This document shows positions 53,233-62,646 of a DNA stretch of 64,000 nt, piece by piece. The stretch spans positions 1 through 64,000 of the forward strand of contig NZ_JFJZ01000012.1 of NCBI RefSeq assembly GCF_002115825.1, given 5' to 3'. Origin of the DNA: Thalassospira sp. MCCC 1A01428 (GTDB taxonomy: Bacteria > Pseudomonadota > Alphaproteobacteria > Rhodospirillales > Thalassospiraceae). Below the pieces are notes generated by a model. The model was not told the DNA's origin. It worked only from the letters and a program-made list of their open reading frames with translations, and ran no database searches. The position numbers were made by a program, and so were the translations under genes. Within the stretch, counting starts at the first letter, position 1; each line of letters starts with the position of its first letter.

Positions 53233-54027
53233 ATGAAACGGCTTCTCATCACCGGTGCAGCTGGTAATCTGGGTAAAATTTTGCGCGACGGCCTTAAGGG
53301 TTATGCCGATGTGCTGCGTCTGTCTGATATTGTCGATATGGGCGATGCCGGGCCAAATGAAGAAATCGTCAAATGTGATCTGTCAGACCGCGCTGCTGTG
53401 CATGAACTGGTCAGGGATTGCGATGGCATCGTGCATTTGGGTGGCATTTCAATTGAAGCCGCATTTGATGATTTGCTTCAGGCCAATTTCCTTGGCACCT
53501 ATAATATTTACGAAGCGGCACGCAAACACAGTGTAAAACGCATTATGTTTGCCAGTTCCAACCATGCTATCGGGTTTCACAAGCGTACAGAAATGTTGGA
53601 TGAAAAGGCTGAATTGCGGCCAGACAGCCTGTATGGCGTAACCAAATGTTATGGCGAGGCCCTCGCAAGTTATTATTACGACAAGTTTGATGTTGAAACG
53701 GTCAGCGTGCGCATCGGTTCGTGCTTTCCTGAACCCAAAGACCGTAGAATGCTGTCCACCTGGATGAGCCCGCGTGATTTTATTTCGTTGATTGAAGCAA
53801 TTTTTAATGCGCCGATGACCGGCCATACTGTGATGTACGGCGTTTCGCCCAATAAAACCGTGTGGTGGAAAAATGATCATGCGGCATTTATCGGCTGGCA
53901 ACCGCAGGATAGCTCGGAAGCATTCCGCGCCGATGTCGAGGCCAAATTCCCCGAAGAAGACCGCCACGATGCTGCTGTGATTTATCAGGGCGGGGGCTTT
54001 GCCGCCCGTGGCCATTTCGAGGATTGA
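53233..54027 (+). CDS. udh: Uronate dehydrogenase
   Basis: 264 residues, an extended-type SDR close in length to Agrobacterium Udh (265). NAD motif TGAAGNLG (about 7-14), LGGISIE, catalytic Ser in FASSNHAIGFH, and Y-x-x-x-K in YGVTK (about 135-139). Udh oxidises D-galacturonate or D-glucuronate to the aldarolactone. The frame is open to 53179, but ATG at 53233 behind AGGGGAT is the family start. Operon-mates kdgD and TRAP match this substrate. Confidence 0.92.
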   Translation: MKRLLITGAAGNLGKILRDGLKGYADVLRLSDIVDMGDAGPNEEIVKCDLSDRAAVHELVRDCDGIVHLGGISIEAAFDDLLQANFLGTYNIYEAARKHSVKRIMFASSNHAIGFHKRTEMLDEKAELRPDSLYGVTKCYGEALASYYYDKFDVETVSVRIGSCFPEPKDRRMLSTWMSPRDFISLIEAIFNAPMTGHTVMYGVSPNKTVWWKNDHAAFIGWQPQDSSEAFRADVEAKFPEEDRHDAAVIYQGGGFAARGHFED

Positions 54028-54076
54028 TCACCACAGGGTTTGCACCTGGCGTGCGTGTTAAATGCCAAAACAAATC

Positions 54077-54105
54077 GGGGCCTGCCTTAATCCATGGCAG
54101 GCCCC
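54077..54105. terminator. Terminator between udh and nirV
   Basis: GGGGCCTGCC (54077-54086) pairs with GGCAGGCCCC (54096-54105). On the minus strand it is followed by GATTTGTTTTGGC, so it fits best as the end of the nirK operon, and may stop both convergent units. Confidence 0.7.
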
Positions 54106-54144
54106 AAGCTGTATGTGTCCCAAATATTTCATAGCGGGGGTGAT

Positions 54145-54891
54145 TTATTCGGGTTTTGTATCTGTCACCAGACGGAAACCAAGGTGGGCTGGCGGCGCAC
54201 CAACAGCACATCCACCTCGTGCCGGGTCCCTGACAAGATAGGGAATAACGGCGATATGTTCCCCGGCCACAATATAGGCGGGGCATCGGTCATTATTTGT
54301 TGGGGCGTTGTTGCCTGCATAACAATCGTTGGTCCATTCCCATACACTGCCATCAAGGTCGACAATGCCTTCGGCAGTTGTTGAAAAACTGCCCTGATCG
54401 CGTAAAAAGCGCGGCGTTAACCCTTCAGTGAGATAGGCCGAAGCCCACCTTAAATCAGGATTGGTAAAAATCGGGTCGTGCTTTTTTGGCAGGGCGCTGC
54501 TTGCCATAAATTCCCATTCCGGTTTTGTCGGCAGGCGAAAAATGTGCCGGGAACTGGTATTCACCCAATCAAGATATTGTGCGATATCAAGGTGGTTCAA
54601 ACCGGTTGCAGGCACTTTTTCCGGGTCGCGCCCGGCAGGTGGACGCAGGCTTTCGCTGCAGGCACCATCGCTGTGACAGGCATTCCATTCAGCGATGGTT
54701 ATTTCGTATTTCTGAACATAAATTTTATGCCCGTCGGGCAAGGTTACCGGCTGTTCAGCCATTTGCGGAACATATCGTAAATCGATGCTGTAATCTTTAC
54801 AGGCGGCGCCAACCAACATGAAGGCCGCCAGCACCCCGGCAATGCCGATGCGTTTTGCAAGGAAACCAGGGGGGCTGGCGGCGGTTTTCAT
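54145..54891 (-). CDS. nirV: NirV-type formylglycine-generating-enzyme-like (SUMF1) protein
   Basis: 248 residues. N-terminal hydrophobic signal (about 14-32) ends in VGAACKD, a weak lipobox, so it is probably exported. The SUMF1/FGE-like domain follows: YVQKYEITIAEWNAC, FRLPTKPEWEFMA, LDGSVWEWTNDCY and PAHLGFRLV. Genes of this kind follow nirK in several denitrifiers and are called nirV, function unknown. Starts 20 bases after nirK. Paired cysteines recur (C46/C51-like and two C-terminal) but the classical FGE Cys pair cannot be confirmed by eye. Confidence 0.85.
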   Translation of the reverse strand: MKTAASPPGFLAKRIGIAGVLAAFMLVGAACKDYSIDLRYVPQMAEQPVTLPDGHKIYVQKYEITIAEWNACHSDGACSESLRPPAGRDPEKVPATGLNHLDIAQYLDWVNTSSRHIFRLPTKPEWEFMASSALPKKHDPIFTNPDLRWASAYLTEGLTPRFLRDQGSFSTTAEGIVDLDGSVWEWTNDCYAGNNAPTNNDRCPAYIVAGEHIAVIPYLVRDPARGGCAVGAPPAHLGFRLVTDTKPE

Positions 54892-54911
54892 CTGTGATAC
54901 CGTTCTGTTTT

Positions 54912-56135
54912 TCAGGCCTTAATCGGGCGTGGCGCAATAACCTGTTCCATCAAATTGTTGTCCCATTCACCTTCGACAACAAAATGTGCGGTTGCGCCCA
55001 GAAGGGCGGCTTCGATCAGGTTGTGGTTGACATAGGCGTAGACGCCGGGCTGTTTGAACGTATACATGGCCGCCCCGGCACTGCCGCCGCGGATGAACCA
55101 TGTTTCAAGCCCGGTTTGCGGGGCATCGCCAAACGCGCCGGTTTCCCACACATAATCACCATGCCCGCCAATCATGTGCGGCCGGGTGTCGCGGTTTGCC
55201 TGGTTATGAATGATCAAAACCGTTTCGCCGACCTTGGCACGCAAGGCATGATCGCCCGTCAATGCCCCAACCGCCCCGTTGAAAACAGAATGGGTTGGCG
55301 TCAGGGTGCGCATCGCATCAATGCTGTCCGCATAATCATCGCCTGCGGCCTTATAGGTTTTATAATCACCGTTTTCGTCGCGCGGCAGATAAAAATCCTG
55401 TTCGCCGACATAGGCAATGCTGTCATAGCGAAGCGCCTTGCCATCGCGGTCCTTTAAGCCGTCGCGCGGTAAAATCATCACGGCACCGTTCATGCCATGT
55501 GTGACGTGATAGGGGATCATCGCACCGCCGGGTGCGCAGTGATAAGTGAAAACACCGGGTTTTGTTGCCTTAAAGCGCAAAACGGTTTCTTCGCCGGGGT
55601 AAACGTGGGTCAGCCCGCCGCCGCCAAGGGCACCAGTTGAGGCATGGAAATCAATGTTATGTTCCATTGCGCTGCTGGCAGGGTTGCGCAGCGTCAGTTC
55701 GATATAATCCCCTTCATGGGCAATGATGATGGGGCCGGGGACCGATCCGTTATAGGTTAGGGCCCAAATGCTGGCCCCGGTGTCTTCGTCAACAGTCAGC
55801 AGTCTTTCATCAATCGTCATCGTGACTTCAATGATTTTCGGGTTCCCGGTTGCGACCTGTTCGTGTTTGGGGGCAAAGGGCGGGGCGACAAGTTCCTGTT
55901 TGACGCGGGTATAGCCGGTCAGGTCGGCAGGTTTTGCTTTCGCCTGGCTGTTGGCTTCGGCTTTTGCCAGATGCAAGGGCACATTGCGCGGGGTTACCAG
56001 TTTGGGACGGGCGGCGATGGGTTGGGCGTTGGCACTTGTCACAAGTGTGGCAGCAGCGGCCCCTGCCAGAAACCCGCCTCGCAGCATGTTGCGACGGTTG
56101 ATTTTCAGGACTTCAGGATCAAACAGTTTACGCAT
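54912..56135 (-). CDS. nirK: Copper-containing nitrite reductase
   Basis: 407 residues, reducing nitrite to NO in the periplasm. Twin-arginine signal: [19 protein letters not shown] (about 13-31). Two cupredoxin domains. Type 1/type 2 copper ligands are in HNIDFH, in [18 protein letters not shown] (Cys, His, Met), and HMIGGHGD for the catalytic His. The frame is open to 56342, but ATG at 56135 follows GGAGG. Between the pseudoazurin and nirV genes. Confidence 0.95.
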   Translation of the reverse strand: MRKLFDPEVLKINRRNMLRGGFLAGAAAATLVTSANAQPIAARPKLVTPRNVPLHLAKAEANSQAKAKPADLTGYTRVKQELVAPPFAPKHEQVATGNPKIIEVTMTIDERLLTVDEDTGASIWALTYNGSVPGPIIIAHEGDYIELTLRNPASSAMEHNIDFHASTGALGGGGLTHVYPGEETVLRFKATKPGVFTYHCAPGGAMIPYHVTHGMNGAVMILPRDGLKDRDGKALRYDSIAYVGEQDFYLPRDENGDYKTYKAAGDDYADSIDAMRTLTPTHSVFNGAVGALTGDHALRAKVGETVLIIHNQANRDTRPHMIGGHGDYVWETGAFGDAPQTGLETWFIRGGSAGAAMYTFKQPGVYAYVNHNLIEAALLGATAHFVVEGEWDNNLMEQVIAPRPIKA

Positions 56136-56203
56136 TGGTGCCTCCAGTAATTCAATTTTGCAGCGCGAGTGCAACGTGATGGTGGTATGTGAAAGGGGCC
56201 GTA

Positions 56204-56635
56204 TCAGAATTTTGCAAGTTGGGCTTCGAACCGTGCCTTCGCCTTGGGCGGAATACGACCAGCCAGGAAATCTTCGGGGGCGTTTGCGACGTCGCCGACA
56301 ACGATTGTCATCACCATGCCCATTGCATAGTGGGGTTTGCATTCGATGCCATAGACCCCGCTAGTATCAAATGTAACGTCAAGTTCCTTGCCCAGGCGTC
56401 CTGCAAATGGTTCTGCGCCAGCCGGGGTCATGTTTTTGATGCTTTGGGCGTTATGGCCTTTGTCGGTCGGGACAAACTTAACCGTGTCGCCAGGCGCAAC
56501 CCGCAAAAAGTCGGGTTCGAAAACCATGGTTTGGTCGCCGTTTTTATTCAGCATTTTGACCTCAAAGGTGTCGGCCAGTGCGGTTCCACCCATGAATGCA
56601 GTAAAAAGAACTGCTGCGGTAATTGTTCGAAGCAT
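56204..56635 (-). CDS. Pseudoazurin
   Basis: 143 residues with a signal peptide (about 1-21, ending ALADTF). The type 1 copper site is His in KGHNAQS (about 61) and Cys, His, Met in CKPHYAMGM (about 99-107). Pseudoazurin is a small periplasmic electron donor to NirK; gene order paz-nirK-nirV supports that. Divergent from the Crp/Fnr regulator. Confidence 0.93.
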   Translation of the reverse strand: MLRTITAAVLFTAFMGGTALADTFEVKMLNKNGDQTMVFEPDFLRVAPGDTVKFVPTDKGHNAQSIKNMTPAGAEPFAGRLGKELDVTFDTSGVYGIECKPHYAMGMVMTIVVGDVANAPEDFLAGRIPPKAKARFEAQLAKF

Positions 56636-56702
56636 TTTCAGACCCTTTCGGAGTTATTTTTCGTTTCCTGGGGTGAAAATACGCTGTGGACGGATATAAA
56701 CT

Positions 56703-56716
56703 TTGCGCTAGCACAA
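56703..56716. promoter_or_regulatory. FNR/NnrR-type box between pseudoazurin and regulator genes
   Basis: TTGCGCTAGCACAA is a near-perfect 14-bp palindrome (TTG-N8-CAA), the geometry of FNR/DNR/NnrR sites. It lies about 70 bases before the pseudoazurin start and about 80 before the regulator start, so it could activate paz-nirK-nirV and control the regulator. Confidence 0.65.
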
Positions 56717-56794
56717 CCTTTGTTGCGAAATTTGTGGCGACAGTTACAACAGCTTATGAGAGTTTCCATTTCGCAAGGGGGCGATGGACAGGTC

Positions 56795-57517
56795 ATGGAC
56801 GATTATATTGCGCAGAGGTCACTGACCCGGCTTGATGAAAGCCTGCTTACCCATATTCCGCCGTTTTCGCTGCTTTCACATGAGCAGATTCGCGAAATCC
56901 TTGATCAGGCCACGGTGCGTCGTTACGGCGAAGGCATAACGGTTTTTAACGAGGGAGACCCCGCCGACCGTTTTTTTATGGTGCTGGATGGTTATATTCG
57001 GGTTGTGCGGGTAACACCGGCGGGTGAACAGATTATTTCGCTGCATATTCCCAGTGGGCAGTTGTTCGGCATTGCCCGGGCGATTGGCCGCGAAACCTAT
57101 CCGGCAACAGCCATTACCGCGTCGGAAGCAATTATTCTAAGCTGGCCCACAACCGTCTGGGACCATTTTGTCGTCAGTTATCCCGGATTTTCATCCGAGA
57201 CGTATAAAATTTTGGGTCTGCGGATGGGCGAGTTGAATATGCGCGTGGTTGAAATGGCAACACAACAGGTTGAACAACGCGTGGCCAATACGCTGTTGCG
57301 GCTGGTGAACCAGACCGGGCGCAAGGTGGCAGACGGAATCGAAGTTGATTTTTCCATTACCCGCCAGGATCTATCGGAAATGACGGCAACCACCTTGCAC
57401 ACGATCAGCCGGTTGTTAAGTGCCTGGGAAAAGCACGGTCTGGTGAAAAGCCGTCGTAAACATATTGTTGTTAGTAACCCCCAAGGCCTGGTCGCGTTGG
57501 CGCGCGATCACGGGTAA
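56795..57517 (+). CDS. Crp/Fnr-family regulator, NnrR/DNR-like
   Basis: 240 residues. Cyclic-nucleotide-like sensor domain about 15-130 (FNEGDPADRFFMVLDGYIRVVRV) and a C-terminal HTH about 165-225 (ITRQDLSEMTATTLHTISRLLSAWEKHGLV). It lacks the Cys cluster of oxygen-sensing FNR, which fits NO-responsive DNR/NnrR proteins. The frame is open far upstream over the pseudoazurin promoter; ATG at 56756 is an alternative start. Divergent from paz-nirK-nirV, its probable target. Confidence 0.85.
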   Translation: MDDYIAQRSLTRLDESLLTHIPPFSLLSHEQIREILDQATVRRYGEGITVFNEGDPADRFFMVLDGYIRVVRVTPAGEQIISLHIPSGQLFGIARAIGRETYPATAITASEAIILSWPTTVWDHFVVSYPGFSSETYKILGLRMGELNMRVVEMATQQVEQRVANTLLRLVNQTGRKVADGIEVDFSITRQDLSEMTATTLHTISRLLSAWEKHGLVKSRRKHIVVSNPQGLVALARDHG

Positions 57518-57569
57518 ATCGGATCAGGCATTAGGGGCCGTGGCCGTGCGCATGGGCATTGGGCCTGTG

Positions 57570-59570
57570 TTATTGGCGGCGGGCAGATAAAATCAGGAAA
57601 TAGGCCGTGCCAATCAATGCGGCAATAAGCCCGGTGGGCAATTGCTGGGGGTACAGCATGTTGCGGGCCAGCCATTCAGCCACCATCATGACATTAGCCC
57701 CGATCAGGATAGCACCAATCAAATGTGCGCCCGCCAGCCTGAAACCGGCAATACGGGCCAAATGTGGTGCCATTAACCCGACAAAGCTTAGCGGCCCGAC
57801 CAGCAAGGTTGATACTGCTGCCAATATGGCCGCCGCCATCATCATGGCCAGACGGAATAACGATATTCCAAGCCCTAGCGACACCGCCTGGTCAGCCCCC
57901 ATCGATGCCAGTTCCAGCGGGCGGCGCGCCAGTAAGGTTAACAGCGTAAGGACTGCGGTAATAAAGGCAACAGCGATTACTTCGTCCATTCGCGTAAAAT
58001 AGGTTGTGCCAGCCAGCCAGGAAATCAGCATGGTGGCCTTTGTGCCACTATGGGTTAAGGCAATGCGTACGACTGAACCCAGAATGGCGGTAATCGCCAG
58101 GCCATTAAGCAACAGATAATGGGGTGCATGGGTAAAATTGCGGCAAAGACCTAATAATACAAGCAGGGCAATAATTCCGCCAATGGCGCCGATCATCATT
58201 AAATCGGTTCGCCCTTCAAACCCGAAGTAAACCATCGCGATAATCATCGCCAATGCCGTTGCTGAACTGACACCGGTTATTTCGGGGCTGGCCATGGGAT
58301 TATGCCCCACCCGTTGAATAAGCGTACCTGATACAGCAAGTGCGGCCCCGCAGACAATGGCCGCCAGGGTGCGCTGGGCGCGGTCGCCAAGGGTGCTGTT
58401 TAAAGTGAACAAATCCGAAATCGGGGTGAAGATAACCTGGCTTTGCTCGTTTAGTGAAACCATCAACGACAGCGCCAGCCCCATTAGCAGCACCGCAAAC
58501 AGAACGGCCATTAACATGTGTTTGGGGGCCAGACTATAATCTGCCGGGTGATCCTGTCTGTTGGCATTGCCATCGGGCATGATGCGGGCTTTGCGCAGGA
58601 TAACAATCACAAATGGCGCGCCGATCAGGGCGGTGGCAGCCCCGGTTGGAAAAATATCGCCACCAGTGCCGGAAAACTGGCGCAGAACATAATCAATCAG
58701 CAACAGGCTGCATCCACCAATCAGCAGCGACATTGCCAGTAATGATTTTGACCGGTTAAAACCCAGAAAACGCAAGGTGGCGGGAACAGCAAGGCCGATA
58801 AAACCAATCATGCCGACGGCCGAAATGATGCTGGTGGTAACAAACACTGCCAGGGTTAAAATCGCCAACCGAAGCCATTTTACCGGCGCGCCTAACGAAT
58901 TGGCGGTATCATCCCCCAGGGCCAGAATATCAAGCGGCCGTACAAGCGCGAAAATGGCGATGATGCCCAACACCAGCCGCGGAGCCAGATAAAAGGTTGA
59001 ATCCCAACCGTTTTGGGCCAGGTCGCCCGCCCCCCACATAAAAATTGAATCCAGATATTGCTGGTGAAACAGCATGAAAATTTGCGTTGCCGAATGCAGC
59101 AGTAAATTGACAATCATACCCGCCAGGATCAGCCACAGGGTGGCATTGCTGCGCCCTGATGCAATGAGATAGACCACGCCGAGCGCCACCATGCCACCGG
59201 TAAGGGTGAATATATCCTGATACGGGGCAAGGCTTGCCGGGGCCATCACCAGAAAAATGGTTAAAGCCAGTTCAACCCCGGCACCCACGCCCAATGTCGT
59301 TGGTGATGCCAGAGGATTGCGGAAAATGGTCTGGATTGCGCCGCCGGCCACAGCCAGGCCTGCCCCGCACATAAAGGCCATAACGGTGCGGGGCAGGGTG
59401 CTGAAATGGAAAAATATTTGATCAAATCGGGTTTCGTCGGGTTTAAACAGGGCTTGCCATGCGGTGCTGTTTTGTAAAAAAGGCAGCAGATCGGCGAAGA
59501 TGCTGGCCACTGCCAATAGAATAAACAGGGCAGAAACCACAATTGTGACATGGGCCGGGCGCATGATCAT
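57570..59570 (-). CDS. Siderophore ABC transporter permease, FhuB-like tandem fusion
   Basis: 666 residues, two FecCD permease units in one chain (about 1-335 and 345-666), as in E. coli FhuB (660). Each half has about ten helices. GAGLAVAGGAIQTIFRNPLASPTTLGV in the first is mirrored by GAALAVSGTLIQRVGHNPMASPEITGV in the second. Starts with ATGA overlap on the fhuD-like stop. It would import ferric hydroxamate-type siderophores. Confidence 0.92.
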   Translation of the reverse strand: MIMRPAHVTIVVSALFILLAVASIFADLLPFLQNSTAWQALFKPDETRFDQIFFHFSTLPRTVMAFMCGAGLAVAGGAIQTIFRNPLASPTTLGVGAGVELALTIFLVMAPASLAPYQDIFTLTGGMVALGVVYLIASGRSNATLWLILAGMIVNLLLHSATQIFMLFHQQYLDSIFMWGAGDLAQNGWDSTFYLAPRLVLGIIAIFALVRPLDILALGDDTANSLGAPVKWLRLAILTLAVFVTTSIISAVGMIGFIGLAVPATLRFLGFNRSKSLLAMSLLIGGCSLLLIDYVLRQFSGTGGDIFPTGAATALIGAPFVIVILRKARIMPDGNANRQDHPADYSLAPKHMLMAVLFAVLLMGLALSLMVSLNEQSQVIFTPISDLFTLNSTLGDRAQRTLAAIVCGAALAVSGTLIQRVGHNPMASPEITGVSSATALAMIIAMVYFGFEGRTDLMMIGAIGGIIALLVLLGLCRNFTHAPHYLLLNGLAITAILGSVVRIALTHSGTKATMLISWLAGTTYFTRMDEVIAVAFITAVLTLLTLLARRPLELASMGADQAVSLGLGISLFRLAMMMAAAILAAVSTLLVGPLSFVGLMAPHLARIAGFRLAGAHLIGAILIGANVMMVAEWLARNMLYPQQLPTGLIAALIGTAYFLILSARRQ

Positions 59571-60493
59571 CTATAGGGGCCATTTTCAATTTGTGTTGCC
59601 AGCAAATCGGCAAAGCGCATGGCCGAATAAAGGCCCCCGTATGTCCAGACAGGCGGTATTTGATAAACCCTGTTATTGCGGGCAAAACCCTGCATCTTCC
59701 ACAGTGGCGATGTCAGAATGCGTTGGCGTACTGGGGCCGGTGTTGGTTCGATAAAGGCAATGGTGTCTTTGGCAAAAGGTGCCAAAAGCTCCAGTCCGCC
59801 GCGGGCGAAACCCCAGCCTGTGGTTTCGCCATTATATGCGGTGGGAATGTTCATGGCCGCCATGACCGTATTGGGAAGAGACGGGGGGCCAAAAACATTG
59901 ATTTGCGCGTCGGAATTGATGCGGATAACGGCGATCCGCTGGTCAGGGCCAAGAACAGCGCGGATGCGCGCGCCATCAAGGGCCAACGTGGCATCCACCT
60001 GTTTCAGAATTTCTTCGGCGCGCTGTTCACGGCCGGTTACGGCGGCAATTGTGCGCGTTGCCTTGCGGATACTGTCAAGGGCGGGCTGGTTGTTGTTATA
60101 GGTCGAAATTACAATGGTCGGGGCAATTTCCGATAACGCCTCATAGGCTGCCGCAAGTTCGCCACTGATGAGAATCAGGTCGGGTTTTGCGTCCCGCAGG
60201 GCTTCCATGTTTGGAGACTGTCGTTGGCCGATATTCACAAAATTGGCGGGCAGATCCGGTTTGACTACCCACTGGCGGTAATCGTCAGGGTCGGCAATTG
60301 CGACCGGGTTTATGCCCAGTGCGATGACAGTTTCAGTCAGGGACCAGTTGGTAACAGCGATCCGGGTCGGGGGTGTTTCAAATGTAACGCTGCCCATTTC
60401 ATGCGTGTAGGTTGTGGCTTGTGCCAGGGCGGACAAAGGATGGAACGCCACAGCGCATATGGCAAAAATGGCAATTAGAAACGAACGGCGCAT
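59567..60493 (-). CDS. Siderophore-binding protein, FhuD-like
   Basis: 308 residues with a Sec signal (about 1-24, FHPLSALAQA). Class III binding-protein features: IAVTNWSLTETVIALGINPVAI, NIGQRQSPNMEALRDAKPDLIL, and the long connecting helix. The ligand is presumably an Fe(III)-hydroxamate siderophore, judged by the fused FhuB-type permease. No outer-membrane receptor gene is in the window. Confidence 0.87.
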   Translation of the reverse strand: MRRSFLIAIFAICAVAFHPLSALAQATTYTHEMGSVTFETPPTRIAVTNWSLTETVIALGINPVAIADPDDYRQWVVKPDLPANFVNIGQRQSPNMEALRDAKPDLILISGELAAAYEALSEIAPTIVISTYNNNQPALDSIRKATRTIAAVTGREQRAEEILKQVDATLALDGARIRAVLGPDQRIAVIRINSDAQINVFGPPSLPNTVMAAMNIPTAYNGETTGWGFARGGLELLAPFAKDTIAFIEPTPAPVRQRILTSPLWKMQGFARNNRVYQIPPVWTYGGLYSAMRFADLLATQIENGPYR

Positions 60494-60502
60494 TGTGGCC
60501 CT

Positions 60503-61279
60503 CTATGCGATATAGCTTATGGAAATATTGGATTGCGGGACGGCGATAACGCCGATATCCGCGTCATAAATTTTTTGCAAGGTGCCTGCTTGCATGAAAT
60601 TTCGGGCATCGCCTTGCCAACAGGTTTGGCCGTGACGCAATGCCAGAATATGGTCGGCAAAGCGCCCCACCATGTCGATATCGTGCAAAACGGCAATAAC
60701 CGTTAATCCAATGGTGTTTTTCAGGTCTGACACCAGATGTAAAATGTCGCGTTGATGACCCACATCAAGTGCGCTTGTCGGTTCATCAAGTAGCAGGATC
60801 GGCGCATCCTGCGCCAACAACATAGCCAACCATACCCGTTGGCGTTCCCCGCCCGACAAACTTGCGACCAGCCGGTCGGCGAAGTTTTCAATATGCGTCA
60901 GGGTCATCGCCCGGTCGATCTTTTCGAAATCGACCGGGCGGTAACGGCCAAAGGCACCGCGCCATGGATAGCGGCCAAACCCCACAAGTTCCCGAACGCT
61001 AAGATGTGGCGGGACCGTCGGGTTTTGCGGCAAATAGGCAACTTTGCGGGCGAAATCGCGAATGGAATGATCTGTCAGTGCCTTTTCGCCCATATGAATA
61101 TCGCCGCTAAACTGGCGGTATTTCCGGGCGAGAATTTTAAGAAGGGTGCTTTTCCCCGATCCATTATGCCCGACAATGGCCGAAAATGCCTGCGTTGGAA
61201 ACGACACAGAAATATCCGACAGCAAGGTTTTTGCGGCTTTGCCTTCGGTGCGGAAGCCAACATCTTTCAGATCAAACAT
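60503..61279 (-). CDS. Siderophore ABC transporter ATPase, FhuC-like
   Basis: 258 residues. Walker A GHNGSGKST (about 38-46), Q-loop AYLPQNP, signature LSGGERQR, Walker [14 protein letters not shown]-loop in VLHDIDM. Family FepC/FhuC. First gene of the fhuC-fhuD-fhuB operon; a Fur-like box lies about 70-90 bases upstream. Confidence 0.92.
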   Translation of the reverse strand: MFDLKDVGFRTEGKAAKTLLSDISVSFPTQAFSAIVGHNGSGKSTLLKILARKYRQFSGDIHMGEKALTDHSIRDFARKVAYLPQNPTVPPHLSVRELVGFGRYPWRGAFGRYRPVDFEKIDRAMTLTHIENFADRLVASLSGGERQRVWLAMLLAQDAPILLLDEPTSALDVGHQRDILHLVSDLKNTIGLTVIAVLHDIDMVGRFADHILALRHGQTCWQGDARNFMQAGTLQKIYDADIGVIAVPQSNISISYIA

Positions 61280-61350
61280 CGCATATTAAACTCGGTTGGG
61301 CATGGCGGTATCGCGGGAAACCGGCGCATGGGCGCTATCAGCTGTATTTG

Positions 61351-61368
61351 TGAGAATGCTTATCAATA
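61351..61368. promoter_or_regulatory. Fur-like box upstream of the fhu operon
   Basis: TGAGAATGCTTATCAATA matches the 7-1-7 Fur form TGATAAT-N-ATTATCA at all but two positions. It sits in the 290-base gap before fhuC, where iron repression would be expected. Confidence 0.6.
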
Positions 61369-61572
61369 ACGCAAGTTAATTGCAACCGAGTTGCGATTGC
61401 AGCAGTGAGAAGGTGGCAATCCGCCCTTTATCTTATTTTATGTCTTTTATAAATCCGAAGGCCGCGCTAGCAATGGATTGACGGTATGGTGATGTGCCGT
61501 AACGTGCGGGCGCACCTCATGGTAGCGGGCATGTTGTTTAAAACCAAAAAACCAAAAAATCAGGGAAACGCG

Positions 61573-62460
61573 ATGACGCAAATCCATACCCCGTTACAGG
61601 ATATTCGTTGCCAACTGGGCGAAGGTCCGTTTTGGAACCAGCAAAATGCGACTTTATATTGGGTGGATATTATTGGCAAAACGGCCTTTGGCTGGCAACC
61701 GGCCAGTAATGATCTGCAAAGCTGGCACTTTGACAGCGTTATTTCGGCAATTGTGCCGCGCCAACAAGGTGGATTTCTGGTTGCCTTGCGTGACAAGCTG
61801 GCTTTTTTCAATCCGGCAGACGAAACAGTAACGCCTTTTGTCGCTCCGGATGGCGATCACCGTCAGAACCGTTCCAACGAGGCCCGGGTAGATCCGATGG
61901 GCCGGTTTTGGCATGCAACGATGCAAAACAATATTGGGCCGAATGGTGAAGACGTGGCCATAACCGAGCATACCGGTACATTAAACCGCGTTGACGTCGA
62001 TGGCACGGTAACCCGGTTTGCCGAAAATATCGGTATCTCCAATACATTGTTGTGGTCTGCCGACGGTACAAAAATGTTTTTTGGCGATACATTGGCAAAT
62101 CGTATGGATGTCTATGATTTTGACATGGCAACCGGTGACGCTACCAACCCGCGCCTGTTTTGTTCGGTCGAGGGATATGGCGGTATGGATGGCTCTGCGA
62201 TGGATAGCGAAGGGTATATCTGGAATGCCCGATACGGTGCGTCCTGCCTGATCCGGTTTAATCCGGCGGGGGAAGTTGATCGTATTATCGATTTACCAGT
62301 GACCAATCCTACAAGTTGTGTTTTTGGCGGACCGGATATGACCATATTGTATATTACGTCGGCCGCAGCTGGTACATCGGCTGAACGGCCCCTTGAAGGG
62401 GCGTTGCTGGCAATTGAAACCGGTATTGTTGGTATGCCGTGCCATGCTTTTGCCGGCTAG
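61573..62460 (+). CDS. SMP-30/gluconolactonase family lactonase (second copy)
   Basis: 295 residues. Propeller ligands: Glu in CQLGEGPFWN (about 16), Asn in NRSNEARVDPMGRFW (about 98), Asn in ISNTLLWSADG (about 158), Asp in DGSAMDSEG (about 207). The frame opens at 61486, but ATG at 61573 with AGGGAA upstream gives the family start. It is alone between the fhu operon and a lipoprotein gene, with no sugar gene adjacent, so substrate is unknown. It differs clearly from the SMP-30 at 47755. Confidence 0.87.
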   Translation: MTQIHTPLQDIRCQLGEGPFWNQQNATLYWVDIIGKTAFGWQPASNDLQSWHFDSVISAIVPRQQGGFLVALRDKLAFFNPADETVTPFVAPDGDHRQNRSNEARVDPMGRFWHATMQNNIGPNGEDVAITEHTGTLNRVDVDGTVTRFAENIGISNTLLWSADGTKMFFGDTLANRMDVYDFDMATGDATNPRLFCSVEGYGGMDGSAMDSEGYIWNARYGASCLIRFNPAGEVDRIIDLPVTNPTSCVFGGPDMTILYITSAAAGTSAERPLEGALLAIETGIVGMPCHAFAG

Positions 62461-62646
62461 GGGCCAGATACGATCATTATTAACAGCAGGTTAAGAAATG
62501 TTGACGGGAAGTACTATTTTTCACGTGGCAGTTTTGTAATGTTTTAGAAAAGAAGCGATTTTACTGTTTTTTGGTCTTGGTTTTCTTGTCTTTTGCGATC
62601 ACCATTAGAGGCGGGTCTAAAAGAACGAGCAAATCCGAGGACAAAA

